This document shows, piece after piece, positions 17,585 to 27,716 of a stretch of 64,000 bases of DNA (positions within the stretch are counted from its first letter, which is position 1; each line of letters starts with the position of its first letter). A program made the position numbers and the translations under genes. Location: the NCBI RefSeq assembly GCF_009939195.1, contig NZ_JAACKC010000009.1:1-64000 (forward strand). The letters are read 5' to 3'. The stretch comes from Acinetobacter kanungonis. Its GTDB lineage: Bacteria > Pseudomonadota > Gammaproteobacteria > Pseudomonadales > Moraxellaceae. The notes under the pieces were generated by a model. It was not told the origin of the DNA, did no database searches, and saw only the letters and a list, made by a program, of their open reading frames with translations.

Positions 17585-18607
17585 ATGCAAAAGGTGGCGA
17601 TTAATGGATTTGGTCGAATTGGTCGTAATGTTTTACGCGCTTGGTTCGAAAATCCTAAAGATTTCCATTTTGAGATCGTGGCAATCAACGATATTGCAGA
17701 TGTAGAAACCTTAATTCATCTGTTTAAGTACGATAGTACCCATGGACGTTTCAAGGGCAAGGTTGAGCTTGAACATGAAGATGATCAGATTTATATGCAT
17801 GTCCATGCAGGGCTTGCCAGTTTAAGAGTGCAAGTCTTGTGTCAAGCTGAGCCTGCGCAATTGCCATGGCAACAATTAAATGTTGATGTGGTGCTGGAAT
17901 GTACTGGCTTGTTCCGTTCGCATGAAGCTGCAATGCGTCATGTTCAGGCTGGGGCAAAGCGCGTGATTATTGGTGCTGCGCCATTTGATACCGTAGATGC
18001 TGCGATTGTGTATGGTGTTAATCACCATGAGGTGAAAGCAGCGGATCAAATTATTTCCAGTGTGTCGTGTACTACGCAGGCGTTGGTGCCATTGGTCAAA
18101 ATTATTGATGATGCCTTTGGAATTCAAACTGCATTGATGACCGAAATTCATGCAGTTACTGCCGATCAGTCAGTGTTGGATCATGCACATCGAGACTTGC
18201 GACGCGCACGTGCATCGGGACAAAACATTATTCCAACCACATCTTCAGCGCTTGGGGCATTAAAACAGGTCATGCCGAAAATGGATGGACGTATTGATGG
18301 CTATTCCATTCGTGTACCCACCATTAATGTTGCCGCGATTGATTTGACCTTTTTGTCACAGTCTCCGATCACTGCACATAAAATTAATGAAGTGTTGATT
18401 CGCGCTGCAGAAAGTGATTATGCCGAAATTATGCAGGTCACGGATGAGGCTTTGGTGTCTAGTGACTTCAATCATTCCCCATATTCATTAATTGTTGATT
18501 TAAGTCAGACCATGGTGGTGGGACATCAGGCCAAAGTCTTCGCTTGGTATGATAATGAATGGGGCTATGCGAACCGTTTATTGGATCTGTGCGAATCCTT
18601 TGTTTAA
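17585..18607 (+). CDS. epd: GAPDH / erythrose-4-phosphate dehydrogenase family enzyme
   Basis: A 340-residue NAD(P)-dependent phosphorylating sugar-phosphate dehydrogenase. INGFGRIGRNVLRA is the nucleotide-binding loop, SVSCTTQALVP holds the catalytic cysteine, and HAVTADQSVLDHAHRDLRRA includes the catalytic histidine loop. RVPTINVAAIDLT is closer to erythrose-4-phosphate dehydrogenase (Epd; RVPTINVTAIDL) than to classical GAPDH (RVPTPNVSVVDL), suggesting a role in pyridoxal-phosphate precursor synthesis, but a glycolytic/gluconeogenic GAPDH role cannot be excluded. The cysteine loop (SCTTQA) departs from both standard SCTTNC motifs. Good AAAGGA site before ATG 17585. Confidence 0.75.
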   Translation: MQKVAINGFGRIGRNVLRAWFENPKDFHFEIVAINDIADVETLIHLFKYDSTHGRFKGKVELEHEDDQIYMHVHAGLASLRVQVLCQAEPAQLPWQQLNVDVVLECTGLFRSHEAAMRHVQAGAKRVIIGAAPFDTVDAAIVYGVNHHEVKAADQIISSVSCTTQALVPLVKIIDDAFGIQTALMTEIHAVTADQSVLDHAHRDLRRARASGQNIIPTTSSALGALKQVMPKMDGRIDGYSIRVPTINVAAIDLTFLSQSPITAHKINEVLIRAAESDYAEIMQVTDEALVSSDFNHSPYSLIVDLSQTMVVGHQAKVFAWYDNEWGYANRLLDLCESFV

Positions 18608-18612
18608 TGTAT

Positions 18613-18646
18613 ACAGCACCTTACTGAATCAAAAATAAGGTGCTGT
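18613..18646. terminator. Bidirectional hairpin
   Basis: Perfect 11-bp stem ACAGCACCTTA/TAAGGTGCTGT between two convergent genes; no strong T run. Confidence 0.65.
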
Positions 18647-18651
18647 AATTG

Positions 18652-19173
18652 TTATTCGTCTGCTTCCGCTTCGTTTAAAAAGCCTTCTTTAATTTCTGTG
18701 GGTAGACCTTCATGCCACCAAGTGTAGATTTCAGCCTTAATGTTGAGATCTTCGTCTGGGTCATTGAATGGTTCGTCATCTTCACGAATCAGCTCATCAC
18801 CTTCAAATTTTAGCCAGAATTCCCAAGGGTCATCATCTCCGCAGCCCCAAGCCTGCACTTGCAGTTCAGGGCTAAGACTTTTAAGGAAAAACATGATGGC
18901 TTCCATAATGTCATCGCCTGACGAGCCGTGTACAAAGTGTAGAATGCTATAGCCCGCAAGTCGATAGGCGGTTTCTGGAGCCAAATCGTATTCCATTTGA
19001 TCGACCTGATCTAACAGTTCTTGGGCAAGTTCAATCCCATATTCAGCGTTTATTGCGCCTGCTAATTGCAGAAAAGTCACAGGATTGTCCTGATGCTGCT
19101 GGAATAGTTGATCAATACGTTCCATAACGGAGGTATCAGGGTGGTGATAGTACAAATTGCTATGTAGTTCCAT
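18652..19173 (-). CDS. Conserved acidic hypothetical protein
   Basis: A 173-residue, strongly acidic cytoplasmic protein with no signal or membrane segment. The N-terminal half is helical (MERIDQLFQQHQDNPVTFLQ, AQELLDQVDQMEYDL); the C-terminal half has many Trp/Asp residues (AWGCGDDDPWEFWLKF, IYTWWHEGLP). I do not recognise a characterised family; it appears to be an Acinetobacter-type conserved protein. It is convergent with the upstream dehydrogenase and forms its own unit. Confidence 0.7.
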   Translation of the reverse strand: MELHSNLYYHHPDTSVMERIDQLFQQHQDNPVTFLQLAGAINAEYGIELAQELLDQVDQMEYDLAPETAYRLAGYSILHFVHGSSGDDIMEAIMFFLKSLSPELQVQAWGCGDDDPWEFWLKFEGDELIREDDEPFNDPDEDLNIKAEIYTWWHEGLPTEIKEGFLNEAEADE

Positions 19174-19391
19174 AATGATGATCCAAATGATTCTTTTAAG
19201 TTGAATAGTTGTTATGCGAATTGACTATAAAGCCAGAGAAGAGTTTCTGAAACCCAAAACATGTATCAAATTATCATTCCTTGTAGTTTGATGTGTTAAG
19301 ACTATAGCGTGAAAGCTTAAGAATTGTGAATGATTGAAAAATATTGAGTTTTTTCTTTAATTTTAAGCATCAAGGCGCACCTTCTTGGCAT

Positions 19392-19751
19392 ATGATAGAA
19401 CAAGTACAGAATGACAACGAGAACGAGAACGAGATGATGATGTTAATTTGGGGATTTATTTTGCTGTTGGCGGTTGCTGTGATTTTTCTGGTGTGGTTTC
19501 AGTTTAAGCAACAGGGAGAAGGCGGCAATCAGGATGTTGAGTATCAGCAGCATTTAGAACAAAAAGTTGCGCATCTTGAAGAAAATTTAAAGAAAACACT
19601 GGAAATCATGCAAGATCTTGCCAAGAAAATGCATGTGCAGCAGGAAGCCATTGATAAAACCGTGAAAAGAACGCATCAATTGGAATTGCAGAATGCGGAA
19701 TTGGTCAGCTTGCTCAGCAAGTCGGTTGGGCAAACGGATCGTCCGTTTTAA
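19392..19751 (+). CDS. Single-pass membrane protein with a coiled coil
   Basis: Taken from ATG 19392, the 119-residue protein has a short acidic N-terminus encoded by a small repeat (ENENE), one membrane helix (LIWGFILLLAVAVIFLVWFQF) and a long coiled coil (EQKVAHLEENLKKTLEIMQD, AIDKTVKRTHQLELQNAEL). A start at the methionines around 19434 is equally possible, as neither has an obvious ribosome binding site. The layout resembles small membrane-anchored scaffolding or division-associated proteins, but no family is recognised. Convergent with azlCD. Confidence 0.6.
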   Translation: MIEQVQNDNENENEMMMLIWGFILLLAVAVIFLVWFQFKQQGEGGNQDVEYQQHLEQKVAHLEENLKKTLEIMQDLAKKMHVQQEAIDKTVKRTHQLELQNAELVSLLSKSVGQTDRPF

Positions 19752-19757
19752 CCTTTT

Positions 19758-19786
19758 GCGCCAAATTTTAAATTAGGATTTGGCGC
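19758..19786. terminator. Hairpin overlapping the azlD 3' end
   Basis: Perfect 9-bp stem GCGCCAAAT/ATTTGGCGC between convergent genes; its right arm lies in the last codons of azlD. Confidence 0.6.
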
Positions 19787-20067
19787 AGTACCGCTGCACT
19801 GAGCATGCTAATGATTACTGTTGAGAGGAGCGGCAGTCTTGATGCTGCCAATAAGGTAATGCCAATTGCGATTAAGTCTGCTGGATGATCCTTAACAAAA
19901 TAAGGCGCAATCACTGAAATAAGTACACAACCTGGCACAACTTCTAAGATTTTTCTGTGCTTATTGGACAAGGTTTTATTCTTTAATAAGACATAGCCCA
20001 ATAAGCGAGTTAGATAGGTGGTGATGGCGACCAAAAGAATGGCAATCAAAGTGCTGCTATGAATCAT
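19768..20067 (-). CDS. azlD: Branched-chain amino acid exporter small subunit, AzlD
   Basis: A 99-residue protein with about three to four membrane helices and the AzlD pattern ITTYLTRLLGYVLL near the N-terminus and EVVPGCVLISVIAPY in the middle. AzlD pairs with AzlC to export branched-chain amino acids or their analogues across the inner membrane. The start overlaps the azlC stop by four bases, so translation is coupled. The operon is divergent from an Lrp-type regulator, which probably controls it. Confidence 0.85.
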   Translation of the reverse strand: MIHSSTLIAILLVAITTYLTRLLGYVLLKNKTLSNKHRKILEVVPGCVLISVIAPYFVKDHPADLIAIGITLLAASRLPLLSTVIISMLSAAVLRQILI

Positions 20068-20816
20068 TCGTCATCTCCAATGAGGAAAAATGCAGAAACA
20101 ATTCCTGTGAGCGCACCCAAAGGTACATGCCAGCCCGCAGGCAAGTATAAATAAGCAAGCGCAGCGACCACCAAGCTTACTAACCATGGACGTGCCGCAA
20201 CAAATCCAGTCCACATTCCGCGTAATAGCACCAAAATAATGGCGGGAAAAGCCATGTCAAAACCATAGGGACGAATATCGCCCAAGACGGGACCCAGCAC
20301 AGAACCTAAGGTCGTAACAGAGACCCACATGATATATAAGGCTAAACAGACCCCTGCGTAATAAGGCATGTTGAAGGCATGTCTTAAGCCAACTTGATGA
20401 ATCCGCTTTTGTGCATTGGATAATCCTAATGCCCAACTTTCATCACAGAGGAAAAATAGTGCAGGGTACACTTGGCGGTCGGGCAAGTGTCTTAAATAAG
20501 GCACTAAACTTGCCCCCATCAATAGATGTCGACTATTGATTAAAAAGGTAATAAACATGAGTAAAAGGAACTGCGGTGGATTGGTCCACATTTCCAAAAT
20601 GGCAAATTCCGAGCCACCTGCAAAGTTCAATCCAGTTAACAGCGAAACTTCGACAATAGAAAAACCCTTTTGAGAGGCTTGAGTGCCTAGTACCAATGCC
20701 AGCGGGACAAAACCCAGCAGCATTGGGAGTGTGGTTTTAATGCCACGTAAAAATTCAGCTTGATCCTGACTTTTCAAGATCAATGAAAGTGTAGAGCTGC
20801 TTTTTAATGTGGACAT
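20064..20816 (-). CDS. azlC: Branched-chain amino acid exporter large subunit, AzlC
   Basis: A 250-residue AzlC-family inner-membrane protein with the diagnostic region FLRGIKTTLPMLLGFVPLAL at ~22-42, TGLNFAGGSEFAILEMW and FFLCDESWALG. Multiple membrane helices follow. It forms the large subunit of a two-component exporter with AzlD. GAGG lies at good spacing before ATG 20816. Divergent, with about 140 bases of shared promoter region, from the Lrp/AsnC regulator at 20959. Confidence 0.9.
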   Translation of the reverse strand: MSTLKSSSTLSLILKSQDQAEFLRGIKTTLPMLLGFVPLALVLGTQASQKGFSIVEVSLLTGLNFAGGSEFAILEMWTNPPQFLLLMFITFLINSRHLLMGASLVPYLRHLPDRQVYPALFFLCDESWALGLSNAQKRIHQVGLRHAFNMPYYAGVCLALYIMWVSVTTLGSVLGPVLGDIRPYGFDMAFPAIILVLLRGMWTGFVAARPWLVSLVVAALAYLYLPAGWHVPLGALTGIVSAFFLIGDDE

Positions 20817-20958
20817 GGGAGATACCTCACAAAGTGGGTAGTCATTGTAAAAACTTTGTGCTGATATTTGACGCTAAAATAGGCAGTATTTGCAGTGGAA
20901 TAGGCATAAAATTGCTCTAAAATTAAAATAAAGAGTATTTAATGCTAAGAGGCTGAGT

Positions 20959-21411
20959 ATGGATAAAATTGATAGACGAATCTTGCAGACACTACAGCAA
21001 GATGGAAAACTGGCGAACAATGAATTGGCTCAGCGTGTTGGTCTATCGGCGTCGCCGTGTTTGCGTCGTGTAAAACAGCTTGAAGAAACTGGCATTATTG
21101 AAAAGTATGTGGCTTTGGTGAATCCACAAAAAGTCAATTTGGGTCTGACGGTATTTGCACGCATTTGGCTGAAAGGGCAAGATGCGAAAACGGTCAATCA
21201 CTTCATAGATTCCGTTAGGGAGATTCCTGAGATTGTGGAATGCCAACTGATGGCAGGGGATTGTGACTTCTTTTTAAGGATTGTGGTGACCGATCTGGAT
21301 GCTTATCGTAAATTTCAAATTCAGCATTTAAATAAAATTACCGGCATTCAGAATGTAAAAACTGAAATTCCCTTACAGAGTATTAAGCAGACAACTGAAC
21401 TACCTTTATAA
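20959..21411 (+). CDS. Lrp/AsnC family transcriptional regulator
   Basis: A 150-residue regulator. The N-terminal winged HTH is DKIDRRILQTLQQDGKLANN then ELAQRVGLSASPCLRRVKQLE; the C-terminal RAM ligand-binding domain includes VECQLMAGDCDFFLRIVVTD. Family members sense amino acids and assemble into octamers on DNA. Its divergence from azlCD strongly suggests it controls that exporter in response to branched-chain amino acids. The ribosome binding site AGAGG precedes the ATG. Confidence 0.88.
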   Translation: MDKIDRRILQTLQQDGKLANNELAQRVGLSASPCLRRVKQLEETGIIEKYVALVNPQKVNLGLTVFARIWLKGQDAKTVNHFIDSVREIPEIVECQLMAGDCDFFLRIVVTDLDAYRKFQIQHLNKITGIQNVKTEIPLQSIKQTTELPL

Positions 21412-21483
21412 AAGCACGTGCTGTATGAAAAGATAAATTATTGATAACAATCTTTAACTTAGTGCGATAAATCTCAGCAATAT

Positions 21484-21581
21484 AATTGTGGCAAGATTGG
21501 TATTAAATGTAAAAATCTCAGTGCATGGTGTGAACTATCGTGCTAAACTAGGAGAAATCGGGTGTGCTCCCGATTTTTTTA
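21484..21581 (+). ncRNA. Candidate small RNA or leader ending in a terminator
   Basis: Between the Lrp-type gene and hisZ, a strong terminator (ATCGGG-tgtgct-CCCGAT and seven T, 21557-21581) lies 130-170 bases after the regulator's stop and about 40 bases before hisZ. A TTGTGG...TAAAAA promoter-like pair stands near 21484-21514. This could give a short transcript of ~60-70 nt, or the terminator could simply end the upstream mRNA. No homology is known to me. Confidence 0.3.
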
Positions 21582-21622
21582 TGCGGATTACTTCCGCGCT
21601 GACAAGAATTTAGGTTTACAAC

Positions 21623-22789
21623 ATGCCCATTTCAGAGACATGGTTATTACCTGATGGTGTAGCTGATGTATTACCAGAGCAAGCGCAAGTAATTGAAAAC
21701 TTGCGCCGTGACGCCTTGGATTTCCTCACATCTCGAGGTTATCAATTGGTGTACACGCCGTTTATTGAATACATAGAATCCCTTTCTTCTTTATCCGAAT
21801 CGAATCACGATTTAGACCTTGCGACATTTAAAGTCATCGACCAGTTATCAGGTCGTTTACTCGGGGTGCGTGCGGATATGACGCCACAAGTGGCGCGTAT
21901 TGATGCACATGTTCATCCTGTAGATGGTGTGGCACGTTATTGCTATGCAGGCACCGTACTGCATACCAAGCCGCAAGGCTTTAATACCACGCGAGCGCCA
22001 TTACAATTGGGTGCGGAGTTGTTCGGTTCGGACAGTATTGATGCTGACGTCGAAATGGTCGATGTCATGCTCGGTCTGATTGAGAAAGCAGGATTGGTAG
22101 ACGGGATCCATCTGGATTTAGGGCATGTCGGTTTGTTCCGTAGCTTGGTGAAGCGTGCGGCACTGAATAAAAATACTGAACGTGAACTATCAGATCTCTA
22201 TCAACGTAAAGCATTGCCTGAACTGGCTGAATTTACGCAAGATTTGAACTTCGGTGCCGACTTCTATGCATTGGGTCGTTATGCAAGTGACTTAGATGCC
22301 TTGCAAACACACCTCAGTGCAGAAATTCTGGCAGATGAAGCATTCAAACATGCTTTGGATGAGTTAAAAACCACACAGTCTGCGATTCAGGCACGTTGGC
22401 CAAACTTATTTATTGGTGTTGATGTCGTTGAATTACGTTCATACCACTATCACACAGGTTTAATGTACGCCGTTTATGCACCGAACCGTGCTGCCTCTTT
22501 AGCGCAGGGTGGTCGTTATGACGGTATTGGCGAGCATTTTGGTCGTGCGCGTCCTGCGACAGGTTTTAGTTGTGACTTATATGCATTAAGTGCAGGTCAG
22601 TTTAAAGCTGCCTCTGTAGTTGTTGCACCTAAGGGCATAAATGCTGACTTACTTCAAGCGATTGCTGCCGTTCGAGCACAAGGCTTAAGTGTAATTCAGT
22701 TATTGGGTAATGATGATTTAAACTCTATTCCAAATGCGACACATCAACTTGTTGATGTTGCTGGTGAGTGGCAAGTTAAACCAATTTAA
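21623..22789 (+). CDS. hisZ: ATP phosphoribosyltransferase regulatory subunit
   Basis: A 388-residue paralogue of class II histidyl-tRNA synthetase that lacks tRNA charging and serves as the regulatory subunit of short-form HisG, the first step of histidine synthesis. It shows PDGVADVLPEQA, LGVRADMTPQVARIDAHVHP, a Y-H-x-G-L-M-Y-A-V motif and AQGGRYDGIGEHFGRARPAT. The synthetase-type C-terminal anticodon domain is absent. hisZ next to purA is a common arrangement in Moraxellaceae and pseudomonads. It is preceded by a terminator hairpin at 21557-21581. Confidence 0.93.
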   Translation: MPISETWLLPDGVADVLPEQAQVIENLRRDALDFLTSRGYQLVYTPFIEYIESLSSLSESNHDLDLATFKVIDQLSGRLLGVRADMTPQVARIDAHVHPVDGVARYCYAGTVLHTKPQGFNTTRAPLQLGAELFGSDSIDADVEMVDVMLGLIEKAGLVDGIHLDLGHVGLFRSLVKRAALNKNTERELSDLYQRKALPELAEFTQDLNFGADFYALGRYASDLDALQTHLSAEILADEAFKHALDELKTTQSAIQARWPNLFIGVDVVELRSYHYHTGLMYAVYAPNRAASLAQGGRYDGIGEHFGRARPATGFSCDLYALSAGQFKAASVVVAPKGINADLLQAIAAVRAQGLSVIQLLGNDDLNSIPNATHQLVDVAGEWQVKPI

Positions 22790-22795
22790 TCACTG

Positions 22796-22830
22796 CGAGT
22801 GGTGTTCATGTCACTACTCGGAGTTTTAAT
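22796..22830 (+). terminator. Hairpin between hisZ and purA
   Basis: CGAGTGGTG/CACTACTCG stem (one G-T pair), then a T-rich tail. Probably a partial terminator. Confidence 0.55.
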
Positions 22831-22843
22831 TTTAACAGCATGA

Positions 22844-24178
<1,335 letters not shown>

Positions 24179-24194
24179 TCAATAGTTATGTGCT

Positions 24195-24224
24195 AAAAAA
24201 GCCTCGCAATAGCGGGGCTTTTTT
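24195..24224 (+). terminator. purA terminator
   Basis: AAAAAGCCTCGC-aata-GCGGGGCTTTTTT, with a strong GC stem and T run. Confidence 0.9.
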
Positions 24225-24344
24225 ACGTATTTGCAAAGCTAAATTGGATATCAGTGAAATCCAGACTAAAGTTGCATTTGCTTGTACGCTTTTTCAAAAT
24301 AGCCTTGTTACAATAACTTAACAGTAAATCTGGATTTTGGCAGG

Positions 24345-24653
24345 ATGCAAAAAAATATTTCTAGCACCATTTTACATTCATTAATTTTTGCTATGGGTGG
24401 TGCCCCCACAATTGCCATTCTCATTATTCAGGCACAAACCCAAGACCCGAATATTGTATTTTCCGCTTTCGTAGGGCTTAGCGTCATTCTTGCCTGTATT
24501 TTAGTGCCCATCATTTTGATTCAAAATGCCTATTTATGGTTGAAGCGTAATGATGAAAAATTAGAAGAAAAAATCAAACCTGTTGGTCAAGTTTATATGG
24601 TGTTGAATATTCTGTGTTTGATTTATTGGTTAAGTTACCAGTTTATGCACTAG
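24345..24653 (+). CDS. Small inner-membrane hypothetical protein
   Basis: A 102-residue protein with three hydrophobic segments (about residues 8-27, 36-60 and 82-100) joined by polar loops; the charged stretch LKRNDEKLEEKIKP lies between the second and third. It has no family that I recognise. It stands alone between purA and the M48 lipoprotein gene. Confidence 0.55.
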   Translation: MQKNISSTILHSLIFAMGGAPTIAILIIQAQTQDPNIVFSAFVGLSVILACILVPIILIQNAYLWLKRNDEKLEEKIKPVGQVYMVLNILCLIYWLSYQFMH

Positions 24654-24765
24654 GTCAATTACATAAATACTATGTTTATGAAGCTGTTATTCATTCAAAG
24701 CTCCACATTGATTGCATATAATGCGCATATATTGATGTGATCCAAGAATGGTGGAGATTAAAATA

Positions 24766-25542
24766 ATGAAGAACAAACTGATGTTAAGTTTGTGTGTGGC
24801 AGGAGCTGTCACTATTTCTGGTTGTACCACAGTTGCTGACATGGCGGGTGCAGATACGGCATCTTTAAATGTTGCGGCAACTCAAGGTTTTAATAAAACC
24901 GTTCAGGAAGCTCGTGGTAACAATACGCTTGATACGTCTTCTTCAACCTATAAACGCATTTATGCTGTCTTTAATCGCTTGAAACCGTATGCAGATCAAA
25001 TGAACCAGACGGGGACTAAGTTTGATTGGCAGTTGGCGGTATTGAAATCTGATCAAGTGAATGCCTATGTGGCACCTGGTGGTAAAGTGGTGTTCTATAC
25101 GGGTATTGTAAATAAACTAAACCTAACCGATGCTGAAATTGCAGCCGTAATGGGACATGAGATGATCCATGCTTTAGAAGAGCATGCGAAAAACAAAATT
25201 GGTGCCCAAGCTCTAACTGATTTGGCTTTGGGTATTGGTTTGAGCTACGCAGGTGATAGCGTAGGACAGATGGGTGCAGCCGCTGCACAATTGGGTACAC
25301 AAGTTGGTGTTGGCTTGCCATATTCACGTAGTTTAGAAAGCCGTGCTGACCAAGGTGGTTTACTGTTGATGGCAAAAGCAGGCTATAACCCGCAAGCTGC
25401 TATTACACTGTGGGAAAAAATGAATAAGTTGGATGGTGCAGGTGGTTCATCGTTCCTGTCTACGCATCCATCGAACAGTCAGCGTATTGAAGCTATGCGT
25501 AAAAACTTACCTGCTGCACAAGCAGTGTATAACAAACGATAA
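24766..25542 (+). CDS. M48 family metalloprotease lipoprotein
   Basis: A 258-residue lipoprotein. ATG 24766 with GGAG upstream is preferred over an earlier start. The signal MKNKLMLSLCVAGAVTISGC gives lipobox ISGC, then a linker and the M48 domain with YVAPGGKVVFYTGIV and the zinc site GHEMIHALEEHA (HExxH), plus the third ligand region SLESRADQGGLLLMAKAGY. Such LoiP/YcaL-type proteases act at the outer membrane or in the periplasm in envelope quality control. All zinc ligands are present. A terminator follows. Confidence 0.9.
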   Translation: MKNKLMLSLCVAGAVTISGCTTVADMAGADTASLNVAATQGFNKTVQEARGNNTLDTSSSTYKRIYAVFNRLKPYADQMNQTGTKFDWQLAVLKSDQVNAYVAPGGKVVFYTGIVNKLNLTDAEIAAVMGHEMIHALEEHAKNKIGAQALTDLALGIGLSYAGDSVGQMGAAAAQLGTQVGVGLPYSRSLESRADQGGLLLMAKAGYNPQAAITLWEKMNKLDGAGGSSFLSTHPSNSQRIEAMRKNLPAAQAVYNKR

Positions 25543-25558
25543 TCATATCGTTTGAATC

Positions 25559-25588
25559 AAAAAAAGGATGCTGCAGCATCCTTTTTTT
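25559..25588 (+). terminator. Terminator after M48 gene
   Basis: A-run, GGATGC-tgca-GCATCC stem and seven T; symmetrical enough to serve both strands. Confidence 0.88.
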
Positions 25589-25656
25589 ATTTTCATAGAT
25601 CAATAATTTTTGACAGGCAAAGCAGTGCTTTGACTTAATGTATAACTGAGAAAGAT

Positions 25657-26706
25657 TTATGGTGCGGGATTCGGTTGCTGACGGTGAATCGCTTCTATGC
25701 CTTGAAGCACTTCGGTGGATAGCGTGAGGTCAAAGGCATCAATATTCTCTTTCAGTTGATCGAGATTGGTCGCTCCAATGATGGTACTGGTCACGAAGAA
25801 CTGTTGCTTAATATAGGCGAGTGCCATTTGAGTCAGGCTTAAGTCATGTTGCTCTGCCAGTTGCGCATATTGTTCAGTTGCCCATTCACTTTCAGGGTTG
25901 CTGTAACGACTAAAACGCGAGAATAGGGTAATACGTGCATTGGCAGGACGTGCGCCGTGACGGAATTTACCCGTTAGGTAACCAAAGGCAAGGGGTGAAT
26001 AAGCCAGTAGCCCGACGCCTTCATATTTTGCGATTTCAGCCATGCCAATTTCATAACTGCGATTGAGTAAGTTATACGGGTTCTGAACACTGACAATTTT
26101 ATCTATACCCAATTGTTCTGCAAGTTGTAAAAACTTCATGGTTCCCCATGGTGTTTCGTTGGATAGTCCAATATGGCGGATGCGTCCTTTTTCAACTTCC
26201 TCGGCAAGAGCGACTAAGGTTTCAGCAAGAGCGGTCACAGGTTTTTCATCTAAGGCTTCGTTATTGCCATAGCCAAGTTTTCCAAAGAAATTGGTATTCC
26301 GTTGTGGCCAGTGAAGTTGATAAAGATCAATATAATCTGTTTGCAAGCGTTTAAGAGAATCGTCTAGGGCTGAGGAGATTTCAGCAGCGGTAAAGCGGGT
26401 TTGTCCATCACGAATGTGACTGCCTCCCTGAGAAGGACCAGCAATCTTGGAGGCAATAAATAATTGATCACGACCGCCATGTTGTGCAATCCAGTTACCA
26501 ATAATGCTTTCCGTGCGACCTTGAGTTTCAGGCTTAGGTGGGACAGGGTACATTTCTGCGGTATCCCAAAAGTTGAGACCGCGTTCCAAGGCATAATTTA
26601 ATTGATCAAATGCTTCTTGCTGCGTGTTTTGTTCGCCAAAAGTCATGGTGCCTAAGCAAATTTCTGGAACGAGAATACCGCTGTTACCTAATGGTTTGAA
26701 TTGCAT
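25657..26706 (-). CDS. NADP(H)-dependent aldo/keto reductase (Tas-like)
   Basis: A 349-residue aldo/keto reductase of the Tas/YajO group. The catalytic tetrad is visible: Asp and Tyr in NFWDTAEMYPVPP, Lys in LFIASKIAG and His in DLYQLHWPQR. KPETQGRTESIIGNW is a Tas-type insertion. The NADP-binding region near the C-terminus includes SVQNPYNLLNRS and IKQQFFVTSTIIGATNLDQL. The physiological carbonyl substrate is unknown. It is transcribed towards the M48 gene, with the terminator between them. Confidence 0.88.
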   Translation of the reverse strand: MQFKPLGNSGILVPEICLGTMTFGEQNTQQEAFDQLNYALERGLNFWDTAEMYPVPPKPETQGRTESIIGNWIAQHGGRDQLFIASKIAGPSQGGSHIRDGQTRFTAAEISSALDDSLKRLQTDYIDLYQLHWPQRNTNFFGKLGYGNNEALDEKPVTALAETLVALAEEVEKGRIRHIGLSNETPWGTMKFLQLAEQLGIDKIVSVQNPYNLLNRSYEIGMAEIAKYEGVGLLAYSPLAFGYLTGKFRHGARPANARITLFSRFSRYSNPESEWATEQYAQLAEQHDLSLTQMALAYIKQQFFVTSTIIGATNLDQLKENIDAFDLTLSTEVLQGIEAIHRQQPNPAP

Positions 26707-26813
26707 AACATCTATCCTGAAACTAATAATGGATTCAGGCTATCGTAAATATGCTGCTTTGTTAACGAATAGTTGTGTATAGTTTTGTGAAAAAAATGAA
26801 TTATTTAGCATAA

Positions 26814-26841
26814 AAAAAGCAAATCGAAAGATTTGCTTTTT
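26814..26841 (-). terminator. crp/vfr terminator
   Basis: AAAAAGCAAATC-gaaa-GATTTGCTTTTT, located just downstream of the regulator stop on the minus strand; symmetrical. Confidence 0.85.
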
Positions 26842-26860
26842 CTGAATGCGAGTTGAAGAT

Positions 26861-27568
26861 TTATTCTTCGTCATCTTCATAGTCATCCTCAGTATTTGAC
26901 TGTTCCAAAGAAGCATCAAAAATAAGAATGGCTTTACCATCAGTTTGAATCATGCCTTGGTCTTCAAGTGTTTTCAGTACACGACCAACCATTTCACGTG
27001 AGCAACCCACGATACGACCAATTTCTTGACGGGTGATACGGATTTGACGACCGTTTGGTAGAATCATTGCTTCGGGTTGAGCAGAAAGATCAATCAAGCA
27101 GCGTGCAATACGACCAGACACATCAATGAAGGCAAGGTCAGTCACTTTGCGTGTGGTATTTTTTAAACGACGAACCAGTTGTGCAAAAACTGCGTAACTT
27201 AAGTCTGGGTATTGTTTGCTTAATTCATGGAAGTTTTCATAAGTTACTTCAGCGATTTCACAAACGTCACGTGTACGAACTTCGGCAGTACGTTGAGGGT
27301 TTGCTTCAAACAGACCCATTTCCCCAAAGAAGTCGCCTGGATTTAAATATGCCACTACAATTTCACGTTCATCATCTTCACGTAAAATAATAGAAACTGA
27401 CCCTTTTAAAATCAAATAAAGTGATTTTGATTCTGTACCCGCATCGACAATAGTTGTGCGTTTTGGGTAACGGTTTATATATGCTCGTTTTAATAGTGCC
27501 TTAACTGATTCAGGTAATTGACCTGGCGATAGCGCATCAGTACTCAGCTGTGAAAAGTTTGAAGTCAT
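26861..27568 (-). CDS. crp: CRP/Vfr-type cyclic AMP-responsive regulator
   Basis: A 235-residue protein, with the start set at MTSNFSQLS (GGAAAC upstream). The cyclic-nucleotide-binding domain has FFGEMGLFEANPQRTAEVRT, including the Glu and Arg that contact cAMP. The dimer helix is followed by a winged HTH, ITRQEIGRIVGCSREMVGRV then LKTLEDQGMI, close to the CRP/Vfr recognition helix. An acidic tail (EDDYEDDEE) is added at the C-terminus. Divergent from an OsmC-like gene, the same pairing as crp-yhfA in enterobacteria. It is likely a global regulator; Acinetobacter Vfr acts on pili and catabolic genes. Confidence 0.9.
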   Translation of the reverse strand: MTSNFSQLSTDALSPGQLPESVKALLKRAYINRYPKRTTIVDAGTESKSLYLILKGSVSIILREDDEREIVVAYLNPGDFFGEMGLFEANPQRTAEVRTRDVCEIAEVTYENFHELSKQYPDLSYAVFAQLVRRLKNTTRKVTDLAFIDVSGRIARCLIDLSAQPEAMILPNGRQIRITRQEIGRIVGCSREMVGRVLKTLEDQGMIQTDGKAILIFDASLEQSNTEDDYEDDEE

Positions 27569-27716
27569 GCTTTTGGTTTCCGAAAATGGATAAATAATAG
27601 ATCGCACAAGACCTAAAATGAACTTGTCACACAGAAGAGGTGAAATTCCTTATCAACTCAAATTATGTTAGTGTACAGGTACACGGTAAATTTATAGCTT
27701 TTTTTAGGTAGTTGCA

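Noticed and set aside
19418..19440. CRISPR-like or satellite repeat (GAGAAC units)
   Set aside because: Only a few short units inside a coding sequence, giving the ENENE stretch; not an array.
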